Positions 17,888 through 24,651 of a DNA stretch of 54,268 nt are shown here, piece after piece. The stretch comes from JAUILA01 sp964563925. GTDB lineage: Bacteria > Bacteroidota > Bacteroidia > Cytophagales > Cyclobacteriaceae. The stretch is taken from contig CAZLZD010000029.1 in NCBI GenBank assembly GCA_964563925.1, positions 1-54,268 on the forward strand. The letters are read 5' to 3'. Every line of letters begins with the position of its first letter. Position 1 is the stretch's first letter. Under the pieces are notes generated by a model, which was not told where the DNA came from, did no database searches, and saw only the letters and a program-made list of their open reading frames with translations. The position numbers and the translations under genes are program-made.

Positions 17888-18603
17888 TCGGCGACCTTGT
17901 GGCTGATTTGGGCTAAATCCCAGTCAATTACCAGTCCGCCCGCAATCCCCAGTGCTACTTCCCTCCCGTACAGAAATTCGCATAAATACAGGGCCGGATC
18001 ATACGATTTTGCACCGCCTGCACTGGTAATTAAATTATCGTCGTGCACAAAGCTGACATTCTCCAACACCTCAAGATGAGGGAATTGTTGCCGGTAAGCA
18101 GACACATCGGAAGGGAAGGTAGTCGACAGGTGATTGTCGGTTAGTCCGGCTTTAGCCAGCACAAAGGCGCCATCGCACAATGACATCACGAACCTGGCCG
18201 AATTACCCTTATCGCGGACAAATGAGATCAGCTGTTCATTCTTCAGGTCAGTATCCATGCTGTGTTCTGCACTTGGTACGACCAGGATATCGATGTCAGG
18301 TAAGCCGGGGTCGTCCATGGTGAAATCAGGAAGGAGTCGAAGCCCTTCAAAAGAAGTGATGATCCCTGAATCAGGGGCCACCGTAAACACACGCATCCCC
18401 GGCTCCGTATGAAATACCGTATGATGGAAAATATCCATAGGCGCCACCAGTTCGGAATTATAAACCCCGTTCACCACCACAAAGGCGACATTCAGCGTTT
18501 TTCCCGGATGTGGCGGAACCGGATCAGCCACCGGACCTGATTGATCGGAACAACCGCTCATAACCGCGATAATCAGATACAGGACGAGCATTTTTCTTCG
18601 CAT
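17884..18603 (-). CDS. DJ-1/PfpI-family lipoprotein
   Basis: A 240-residue protein starting at the ATG at 18603. The first 18 residues form a lipoprotein signal peptide ending at a lipobox cysteine (IAVMSGCSDQ). The mature part is a DJ-1/PfpI domain: FVVVNGVYNSELVAP at the start and the nucleophilic elbow MSLCDGAFVLAKAG with its conserved cysteine. The family includes GATase1-like, AraC-associated and chaperone/hydratase members; the lipid anchor points to a periplasmic or outer-membrane site, which is uncommon. An in-frame ATG at 18627 would overlap the neighbouring gene and gives a poorer signal peptide. Function is not predictable. Confidence 0.75.
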   Translation of the reverse strand: MRRKMLVLYLIIAVMSGCSDQSGPVADPVPPHPGKTLNVAFVVVNGVYNSELVAPMDIFHHTVFHTEPGMRVFTVAPDSGIITSFEGLRLLPDFTMDDPGLPDIDILVVPSAEHSMDTDLKNEQLISFVRDKGNSARFVMSLCDGAFVLAKAGLTDNHLSTTFPSDVSAYRQQFPHLEVLENVSFVHDDNLITSAGGAKSYDPALYLCEFLYGREVALGIAGGLVIDWDLAQISHKVAD

Positions 18604-18619
18604 ATGTGTACCTTTAATT

Positions 18620-19207
18620 ATGGACAAGGCCGGAAGGAAATTACAATATAAGGAAAACTTTGATTGTCTTATTCTGAATAACCCGGACGAATGTAACTGG
18701 ACTTTCCCATTCGACGAGTCACGCAGAAAAAAGAACTACAACATGGAAGTCCTTTTTCTTAGATCTGCGGATGAATTCTTCGACTCACTACCCACGTTTA
18801 TCGGGAATCCTGATGACCGGCTCCGGTGGATTGCCTATCCCAAGAAAAGCGGGTCTATACCTTCCGATTTGAGCCGCGATTTTATCTGGGAGAATTTGGG
18901 CCCTTTTTCTTTCCAGCCCGTCGCAATGGTAAGCCTCGATGAGAACTGGTCTGCCATGCGCATACGCCACAGCCGTTTTGTTAAGCAAAAGGTCGTTGAA
19001 AAAACTGCGATGCCTGCTGAACTGAAGGCCTTGCTGACCAGAAACCCTGCGTGTGAAGATTACTTCAAAACTCTCTCCAATACAAACCAAAAAGAATATA
19101 TTCAGTGGATCTCCTCTGCAAAACGGGCAGACACCCGACAACGCAGGCTTGAGCGCACCAAAACCCTGCTTGAGGATAAAGTACCAAACCCTTATACGTC
19201 CCGGTAA
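18620..19207 (+). CDS. DUF3052-like / YdeI (OmdA) two-module protein
   Basis: A 195-residue cytosolic protein. The N-terminal module (about 1-120) reads like DUF3052: a beta-rich start, then LRWIAYPKKSGSIPSDLSRD and VAMVSLDENWSAMRIR. The C-terminal helical module (about 130-190) has the YdeI/OmdA bacteriocin-protection signature, with LSNTNQKEYIQWISSAKRAD and a basic TRQRRLERTKTLL. Biochemical role is unknown. Its ATG is only 17 bases from the divergent DJ-1 gene's ATG, so promoters must overlap coding sequence. Its 3' end overlaps the methyltransferase gene on the other strand by 16 bases. Confidence 0.7.
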   Translation: MDKAGRKLQYKENFDCLILNNPDECNWTFPFDESRRKKNYNMEVLFLRSADEFFDSLPTFIGNPDDRLRWIAYPKKSGSIPSDLSRDFIWENLGPFSFQPVAMVSLDENWSAMRIRHSRFVKQKVVEKTAMPAELKALLTRNPACEDYFKTLSNTNQKEYIQWISSAKRADTRQRRLERTKTLLEDKVPNPYTSR

Positions 19208-19830
19208 GTACCGGCAGCCGGTTCTTTCCGGTACATGCGGCTCTCAATATATCCATGTTTCCAGGATGTACTTCTGATCATTTGAAGTCCGGTCCGGGCG
19301 AAGTGGCGATCAAAATCCGGCAGTTCCCCCGCCCGGATTCCGGCAACCACCCGGAAAAACAGGTACATGAACTTCGTGAGCAGCCTGTAGCGGAGGATGG
19401 GTGAGCGCATGAAATCTGTGAACAACCAAATTCCTCCCGGTTCGACCATCCGGGTTAACTCCGGCATAAGCACCTCAAGTTCTGCATCGGTAAAGCAATC
19501 AAGGAAAAAGGGGGTGATCAGCACCTGATAGGGCTGCCTTACTTCATAATTTCTGATATCGGTACAATGAAAACTGACACCGGCTGCTGCCTTTTGCTTT
19601 TTTGCCAGTCCCACCATTCTTGAAGAGGCCTCCACATAGTCTACCTGCAGATTTTTACCCGGATCCTGAATAGCGTTCAGAATTTCTCCATCGCCACCCC
19701 CAATGACAAGCACGCGGGCGTCCGCGGGAATCCGGTCCAGGTAAAACTGCTCGGCCCGCTGAAGAGACCGGCTAAAAACAAGCCGTTTCAGCGTCCGGTA
19801 AAATCCGGCGATATAATTAAAATCCGCCAT
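19192..19830 (-). CDS. Class I SAM-dependent methyltransferase
   Basis: A 212-residue Rossmann-fold methyltransferase. Motif I is VLVIGGGDGEIL (about 40-51), the SAM adenosine region has VDYVEASSRMV and FHCTDIRNYE, and a motif near TPFFLDCFTDAELE leads to the MVEPGGIWLFTDFM strand. The C-terminal part is basic and hydrophobic and may contact membrane. The ATG at 19830 overlaps the TGA of the UbiA-like gene by one base (TGATG), so the two are translationally coupled and probably act on the same lipid or prenylated product. The substrate is unknown. The frame stays open upstream to 20007 but without similarity. Confidence 0.8.
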   Translation of the reverse strand: MADFNYIAGFYRTLKRLVFSRSLQRAEQFYLDRIPADARVLVIGGGDGEILNAIQDPGKNLQVDYVEASSRMVGLAKKQKAAAGVSFHCTDIRNYEVRQPYQVLITPFFLDCFTDAELEVLMPELTRMVEPGGIWLFTDFMRSPILRYRLLTKFMYLFFRVVAGIRAGELPDFDRHFARTGLQMIRSTSWKHGYIESRMYRKEPAAGTYRDV

Positions 19831-20651
19831 CAGCCAGGAATATAGGCGATCAGCGGGAGAATAAAAACGGCGTCCCCGGTCAGGCGGAACAAAGTGGTAT
19901 TTCTGAATGCCGATTGTGTGGCGGCCAGCAAAAGCAATATCATGGCCATCAGTCCGAATACCAACTCTGTGAGGGGTTGCCATTCCGTGAGATACAGCAA
20001 CACACAAACCAGGACCTGAAGAGCAAGAAAAACCAGTAGCAGTCTGCGCCCGAGAGGTAAGGGCAGGACCTGCATCAGGGACGGGAACCCGGCCTTTCGG
20101 TCAGACTGGTATTCGTAGAGACTGAAGCACAAGAGGTTACCCAGCGCCAGACCTGCCAGCTGTACCCCATGAACCCATTGTATTGCTGTCACCGGCTCCT
20201 CCATAGCCGCTACCGGGGGGAGACATATTCCGGCGGCGTACAATAGTGAGATGGCAACTTCCTTATGAAATCGCGCATTACTTCTCAGGAAATGGAGCAT
20301 CAGAAAGTAAATGCCCACCAGTGCCATGAGTGCAGCACCGTATCTTAGCACCGGTTCGCTTACCTGCAGCAAAAGGTAAATGCTCATCAGCAAAACCAGG
20401 ACGGAAATATATATCAGGATGGTAAAATGACGGGCATGGAAAGCATGTCGTAACGTATCGGGCAATTCCTCGCGCCGGTAAACATCTTTCAAATGATCAA
20501 AGGTATAGATGAGCCATACCACACCAGCAAGGAGTGCCAGGCTGTGCCAGGAAGGAGATACCTGCCATTGACTGCTCAGGAAAAGCGAGCAGCTCACCGC
20601 GCCAAGCACTACATCAAGGCTTAGGATATTGATGTAGGACAACGCTTTCAT
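19830..20651 (-). CDS. UbiA-superfamily-like integral membrane protein
   Basis: A 273-residue membrane protein with about eight or nine hydrophobic helices. Two acidic loops match UbiA prenyltransferase positions: FDHLKDVYRR (Asp52 and Asp56) and the later YEYQSDRKAGFPSL, equivalent to the second Asp-rich/YxxxK region. The first motif lacks the usual leading Asn-Asp, so it is a divergent member. UbiA enzymes transfer prenyl chains to aromatic or other acceptors within the membrane. The coupled methyltransferase suggests a two-step modification. A terminator ends six bases before its ATG, so expression may depend on read-through from the atp operon or a promoter within atpG. Confidence 0.65.
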   Translation of the reverse strand: MKALSYINILSLDVVLGAVSCSLFLSSQWQVSPSWHSLALLAGVVWLIYTFDHLKDVYRREELPDTLRHAFHARHFTILIYISVLVLLMSIYLLLQVSEPVLRYGAALMALVGIYFLMLHFLRSNARFHKEVAISLLYAAGICLPPVAAMEEPVTAIQWVHGVQLAGLALGNLLCFSLYEYQSDRKAGFPSLMQVLPLPLGRRLLLVFLALQVLVCVLLYLTEWQPLTELVFGLMAMILLLLAATQSAFRNTTLFRLTGDAVFILPLIAYIPG

Positions 20652-20656
20652 TTACA

Positions 20657-20688
20657 GAAAAAAAAAGGCGAACCGGATGGCCGCCTTT
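20657..20688 (-). terminator. Rho-independent terminator of the atp operon
   Basis: On the minus strand AAAGGCG and CGCCTTT (20682-20688 and 20664-20670) form a seven-base stem around an eleven-base loop, followed by nine T (complement of 20658-20666). It lies 18 bases after the atpG stop and its T tract ends just before the UbiA-like start at 20651. Confidence 0.8.
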
Positions 20689-20706
20689 CTTTAAATTTCT
20701 TTTTCC

Positions 20707-21591
20707 CTATCCGAGTGCCTCGGCACCGGCAACGATCTCGAGGATCTCCTTGGTAATGGCCGCCTGGCGGGTTCGGTTATAGGTAAGTTTGAGTTCCTTA
20801 AGTAACTCTCCGGCATTGTCAGTGGCCTGATCCATCGCAGTCATTCGCGCCCCGTGCTCTGCCGCATTGGAGTCAAGAATAGCCTTGTACAATTGGATCT
20901 TAAGCGATTTGGGGATCATTTCTTCAATAATCTCTTCCTTGGAAGGCTGGAAGATGTAATCCACCTCAAATTTAGTGCTCTCTTCATCCGCTTCGACCGG
21001 TTTTACCGGCAAGAACTGCTCGGTACGCATGATCTGGGTCGCGACATTCTTAAACTCGTTGTAAATTATGTCAACCCGGTCAAATTTCCCGGCGAGGAAC
21101 TGCTCCATCGCAAATTCAGATGCCTCGGTGCTTTTTTCGAAGGAAACCGGACTAAACATATTCCAGTAATCTGAGATAATGTTGTAATCCCGCTTGCGAT
21201 AGTAATCGAATGCTTTCTTGCCGATTGGCATTACAGTTACCTGCCCTTTTTCAAATTGTTCCCGGTAATTCTCCTGGATATGACGGGTGACAGCTTTGAA
21301 TACGTTACTGTTGAAGGCTCCGCACAATCCTTTGTCAGAAGTGACAGGGATAAGAAGGATATTCTTCTCCTCCCGGACCACCCCATAGTTACTGCCCTGA
21401 TCATTATCCTCCTGCTGGGCAGACAGATTTTGAAGTAAGGAAGCCAGCTTCTGAGCGTATGGACGCATTTTAATAATATTGTCCTGCGCCCTCCTCAACT
21501 TGGCAGCCGCTACCATCTTCATCGCTTTGGTGATCTGCTGAGTCGAAGTGACTGACTGTATCCTGCTTTTTACTTCCTTTAAATTTGCCAT
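20707..21591 (-). CDS. atpG: F1Fo ATP synthase gamma subunit
   Basis: A 294-residue central-stalk subunit. The N-terminal coiled coil (NLKEVKSRIQSVTSTQQITK, then MKMVAAAKLRRAQ) and the C-terminal one (NAGELLKELKLTYNRTRQAA, ending ITKEILEIVAGAEAL) are the family hallmarks; they form the rotor shaft within the alpha/beta ring. The middle has the conserved SDKGLCGAFNSNVFK. It is the last gene of the operon and is followed by a strong terminator. A UUCG-capped hairpin separates it from atpA. Length is normal. Confidence 0.97.
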   Translation of the reverse strand: MANLKEVKSRIQSVTSTQQITKAMKMVAAAKLRRAQDNIIKMRPYAQKLASLLQNLSAQQEDNDQGSNYGVVREEKNILLIPVTSDKGLCGAFNSNVFKAVTRHIQENYREQFEKGQVTVMPIGKKAFDYYRKRDYNIISDYWNMFSPVSFEKSTEASEFAMEQFLAGKFDRVDIIYNEFKNVATQIMRTEQFLPVKPVEADEESTKFEVDYIFQPSKEEIIEEMIPKSLKIQLYKAILDSNAAEHGARMTAMDQATDNAGELLKELKLTYNRTRQAAITKEILEIVAGAEALG

Positions 21592-21608
21592 AGTTAACGA
21601 CTGGGTTA

Positions 21609-21626
21609 GTCCGCCCGAAGGCGGAC
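21609..21626 (-). promoter_or_regulatory. UUCG-tetraloop hairpin between atpA and atpG
   Basis: On the minus strand GTCCGCC and GGCGGAC form a perfect seven-base stem closed by C(UUCG)G, an exceptionally stable loop, in the 45-base spacer. No T tract follows, so it is more likely to mark an RNA processing or stability boundary than a terminator. Confidence 0.6.
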
Positions 21627-21636
21627 CTTATTAAAT

Positions 21637-23214
21637 TTATGCGTATTGTTTGGCCAGGTCATCAGCGACAGATGCCAGTACACTGGTCAGCTCATCGGTA
21701 AATTGACCCTTGCGAAGACTTTCCAGGGTATCGGCGTGCTTGTTACGCAGAATCTCCAGGTAGTTCTTCTCAAAATCCTTCACTTTGTCAACAGGCACTT
21801 TATCAAGGTGTCCTTTTGTCGAAGCAAAGATTACAGCCACCTGTTCTTCTACCGGAACCGGCGAATACTGGGGTTGCTTAAGGATTTCCAGGTTTTTCTG
21901 TCCCCTTTCAATGGTCAGCTTGGTTGCAGGGTCCAGGTCCGAACCGAACTTGGCAAATGCCTCCAGTTCGCGGAACTGCGCCTGGTCAAGTTTCAGTGTA
22001 CCGGCCACCTTTTTCATTGACTTGATCTGGGCCGATCCTCCCACCCGTGATACAGAAATACCTACGTTAATCGCCGGACGGATACCACTGTTAAACAGGT
22101 TTGTCTCCAGGAAGATCTGTCCGTCGGTAATTGAGATCACGTTGGTCGGAATATACGCGGAAACGTCACCGGCCTGTGTTTCAATAATAGGAAGTGCTGT
22201 CAGTGAACCGCCTGCCTTCACCTTATCTTTAAGTGAAACGGGAAGATCATTCATGTCCTTGGCAATGGTGTAATCCGTGGTAATCTTGGCCGCACGTTCG
22301 AGCAGGCGTGAGTGGAGGTAAAATACATCTCCCGGATAAGCTTCACGGCCCGGAGGACGACGAAGCAACAAAGAAACCTCACGATAGGCAACCGCCTGCT
22401 TGGAAAGGTCATCATAGATTACCAGGGCAGGGCGACCGGTATCCCGGAAGTATTCTCCGATTGCCGCACCGGTAAATGGTGCATAAAACTGCATAGGGGC
22501 AGGATCTGAAGCAGCCGCAGATACAACTACCGTATAATCCATCGCTCCTGCACGCTCAAGAGAGGCTACAACCCCGGCAACGGTAGACGCTTTCTGTCCG
22601 ACGGCTACATAAATACAGTAAACAGGCTCACCTTTCTCGAAAAATTCCTTCTGGTTGATGATCGTATCAATGGCCACCGCCGTTTTTCCAGTCTGACGAT
22701 CACCAATTATAAGCTCACGCTGTCCGCGGCCGATCGGAATCATGGAGTCGATTGCCTTGATACCTGTCTGAAGCGGCTCGTTTACCGGTTGACGGTAAAT
22801 AACACCCGGTGCTTTTCGCTCGATGGGCATTTCAAACGTCTCTCCTTCAATAGGACCCTTCCCATCGATGGGATTACCCAGGGTATCCACTACGCGTCCG
22901 AGTACGCCGTCTCCTGCGTTAATGGAAGCAATCCGGCCGGTACGTTTCACCGTATCGCCTTCACGTATATCCTGTGATTCTCCCAGGATTACCGCTCCAA
23001 CATTATCTTCCTCAAGGTTAAGTACAAGCGCCTTCAGTCCGTTTTCGAATTCAAGAAGCTCCCCCGCCTGTGCTTTCGACAAACCGTAAATACGGGCCAC
23101 ACCATCACCCACTTCGAGGACGGTGCCAACTTCTTCTAATTCCGCTTCGGTCTTTGCACCCGAAAGCTGCTCTCTCAGGATTGCCGAAACTTCATCGGGT
23201 CTTACATCTGCCAT
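21637..23214 (-). CDS. atpA: F1Fo ATP synthase alpha subunit
   Basis: A 525-residue non-catalytic nucleotide-binding subunit of F1. The Walker A is GDRQTGKTAVAID (about residue 170), followed by the conserved alpha segments VGQKASTVAGVV, LVIYDDLSKQAVAYR and LLLRRPPGREAYPGDVFYLHSRLLER. The alpha signature near the end, PAINVGISVSRVGGSAQ, includes the arginine finger Arg in SVSRVG. It is 18 bases downstream of atpH and separated from atpG by 45 bases containing a hairpin. Confidence 0.98.
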   Translation of the reverse strand: MADVRPDEVSAILREQLSGAKTEAELEEVGTVLEVGDGVARIYGLSKAQAGELLEFENGLKALVLNLEEDNVGAVILGESQDIREGDTVKRTGRIASINAGDGVLGRVVDTLGNPIDGKGPIEGETFEMPIERKAPGVIYRQPVNEPLQTGIKAIDSMIPIGRGQRELIIGDRQTGKTAVAIDTIINQKEFFEKGEPVYCIYVAVGQKASTVAGVVASLERAGAMDYTVVVSAAASDPAPMQFYAPFTGAAIGEYFRDTGRPALVIYDDLSKQAVAYREVSLLLRRPPGREAYPGDVFYLHSRLLERAAKITTDYTIAKDMNDLPVSLKDKVKAGGSLTALPIIETQAGDVSAYIPTNVISITDGQIFLETNLFNSGIRPAINVGISVSRVGGSAQIKSMKKVAGTLKLDQAQFRELEAFAKFGSDLDPATKLTIERGQKNLEILKQPQYSPVPVEEQVAVIFASTKGHLDKVPVDKVKDFEKNYLEILRNKHADTLESLRKGQFTDELTSVLASVADDLAKQYA

Positions 23215-23232
23215 GATAATCTTATCTTATTG

Positions 23233-23793
23233 TTAAAATTCTTTTATAAATGGGTTTTGAGAGAATTTATGCCTGAGCATTTTTAGCTTGGACTGCAAGG
23301 AATCGTCGATCTGCTTGTCGCCCACTTTCAGTATAAATCCTCCGATCAGTTCGGGATCGATGATCTCTTTCAGCTCCACGCTTTTCCTTCCCCCGACCTT
23401 GAGTACAATTTCCCGGATTTCCTCTCTCAGGTCATCACTTAAAGGCACCGCCGTAGTGACTGTAGCCACCTCAATTCCTTTCTTTACATTATACTGGAGA
23501 ATGAATTCCTTCGCAATGGAAGGGAGAATTGGCTCCCGGTTCTTGCGTGTGATGATATCAAAGATGGCAAGGGTCAGTTTGTGCACTTTACCCTTAAACA
23601 CCTCATTGAGAATCTGGCGTTTCTTGTCATGCTTGATCACCGGATTCTTCAGCATCAGCCTGAACTCATAATTCTCCTCACAAACCTCGTTGAACAGGCG
23701 CATATCATCATTCACTTCCTCCAGCGCGCCTTGTTCGTCGGCAAGCTCAATGAGTGATTTAGCGTATCTCGATGCTGCTCTTAAATCAGACAT
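23233..23793 (-). CDS. atpH: F1Fo ATP synthase delta subunit
   Basis: A 186-residue peripheral-stalk subunit linking b to the top of F1. The N-terminal helical domain starts RAASRYAKSLIELADEQG, and the C-terminal domain has the family signature VDPSLIGGFILKVGDKQIDDS-like segment (here DPELIGGFILKVGDKQIDDS), about residues 145-165, then the conserved LKMLRHKF end. It starts two bases after the atpF stop, so translation is tightly coupled. Length is normal. Confidence 0.96.
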   Translation of the reverse strand: MSDLRAASRYAKSLIELADEQGALEEVNDDMRLFNEVCEENYEFRLMLKNPVIKHDKKRQILNEVFKGKVHKLTLAIFDIITRKNREPILPSIAKEFILQYNVKKGIEVATVTTAVPLSDDLREEIREIVLKVGGRKSVELKEIIDPELIGGFILKVGDKQIDDSLQSKLKMLRHKFSQNPFIKEF

Positions 23794-23795
23794 TA

Positions 23796-24290
23796 TTAAT
23801 TCAGGTTAACGTCTTTGATGTATTCTTCAATGAGTTGCCTTTGCTCCTTCTCGTCAGATAAATTCCTGCGCAGAAGCTTTTCGGTCACGTTGATCACCAA
23901 ACCAGCAACCTCGGCTTTCACTTCGGTAAGTGCCGCCTGCTTTTCGGTATTGATCGCGGCGCGTGCGTCGGCAATCATCCTGTCGGCCTGCTTACTGGCA
24001 TCTTCCTTCGCTTCATCCTTTACTTTGGCCGCTATTTCCCGGGCTTCCTTTAATATCTGGTCACGCTCCTGCCGGGCTTCTTCGAGTAATTTCTTGTTTT
24101 CGGCCTGAAGCTGCGCCATTTCGGCTTTTGCTTTTTCGGCAGAATCGAGGGCCTGCTGGATGGATTCCTCACGGACACGCAGGGATTCAGTGATGGGTTT
24201 CCATGCGTATTTCGCAAGAATAAAGAACAGAAGCAGGAAAATAACTGCCTGCCAAAATATCAACCCGGTTCCTGGATTTAGTAACTCCAT
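23796..24290 (-). CDS. atpF: F1Fo ATP synthase b subunit
   Basis: A 164-residue stator subunit. One N-terminal membrane helix (about 7-25, TGLIFWQAVIFLLLFFILA, then KYAWKPI) is followed by a long alanine-, glutamate- and lysine-rich coiled coil (about 35-130) and the C-terminal delta-binding segment. The NPGTGLIFWQ start is typical of Bacteroidota b subunits. A perfect 11-base-pair hairpin lies in the 78-base gap between atpE and this gene and may limit its expression relative to the c subunit. Confidence 0.96.
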   Translation of the reverse strand: MELLNPGTGLIFWQAVIFLLLFFILAKYAWKPITESLRVREESIQQALDSAEKAKAEMAQLQAENKKLLEEARQERDQILKEAREIAAKVKDEAKEDASKQADRMIADARAAINTEKQAALTEVKAEVAGLVINVTEKLLRRNLSDEKEQRQLIEEYIKDVNLN

Positions 24291-24325
24291 GCTTTATGAG
24301 TAATTAAAATTAATTTCCTGAAAAT

Positions 24326-24354
24326 AGTTGCCGCAGCCTAGCGCTGCGGCAACT
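24326..24354 (-). promoter_or_regulatory. Strong intercistronic hairpin after atpE
   Basis: AGTTGCCGCAG (24326-24336) and CTGCGGCAACT (24344-24354) form a perfect 11-base-pair stem around a seven-base loop, 14 bases downstream of the atpE stop. On the minus strand it is followed by the weakly T-rich TATTTTC. It can act as a partial terminator or an mRNA 3' stabiliser, fitting the need for many c subunits per complex. Confidence 0.7.
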
Positions 24355-24368
24355 GATAACCTTTGGTG

Positions 24369-24620
24369 TTATGCTACTTCTTTGAAGGAAATAAGCAAAC
24401 ACACAACCACTCCAAACAGCGCAATTACCTCAATGAGGGCAGCGATGATCAGCATGGCAGTTTGCACCTTACCTGCAGCCTCGGGCTGACGGGCCATAGC
24501 TTCCATAGCTGAACCGCCAATACGGCCGATTCCGATACCAGCGCCTATCGCAACCAGTCCGGATCCGATACCAGCACCCATGATTGCAGTGCCAATGTCT
24601 ACTAAAATCTGTAATAACAT
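24369..24620 (-). CDS. atpE: F1Fo ATP synthase c subunit
   Basis: An 83-residue two-helix proteolipid forming the rotor ring. Helix 1 carries the glycine repeat GAGIGSGLVAIGAGIGIGRIG; the polar loop is ARQPEAAGK; helix 2 has the ion-binding glutamate in AALIEVIALFG. There is no glutamine in helix 1 and no Ser/Thr after the glutamate, so the usual sodium-binding set is absent and the ring is inferred to be proton-coupled. An ATG at 24620 gives the standard start. It is 31 bases after atpB and followed by a strong hairpin. Confidence 0.97.
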   Translation of the reverse strand: MLLQILVDIGTAIMGAGIGSGLVAIGAGIGIGRIGGSAMEAMARQPEAAGKVQTAMLIIAALIEVIALFGVVVCLLISFKEVA

Positions 24621-24651
24621 AGTGTATATATTTATAAATTGAACAAAGGTT

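Noticed and set aside
19831..20007. N-terminal extension of the methyltransferase by 59 codons
   Set aside because: It lies entirely within the UbiA-like coding region in another frame. The ATG at 19830 gives a normal methyltransferase start and a TGATG coupling.
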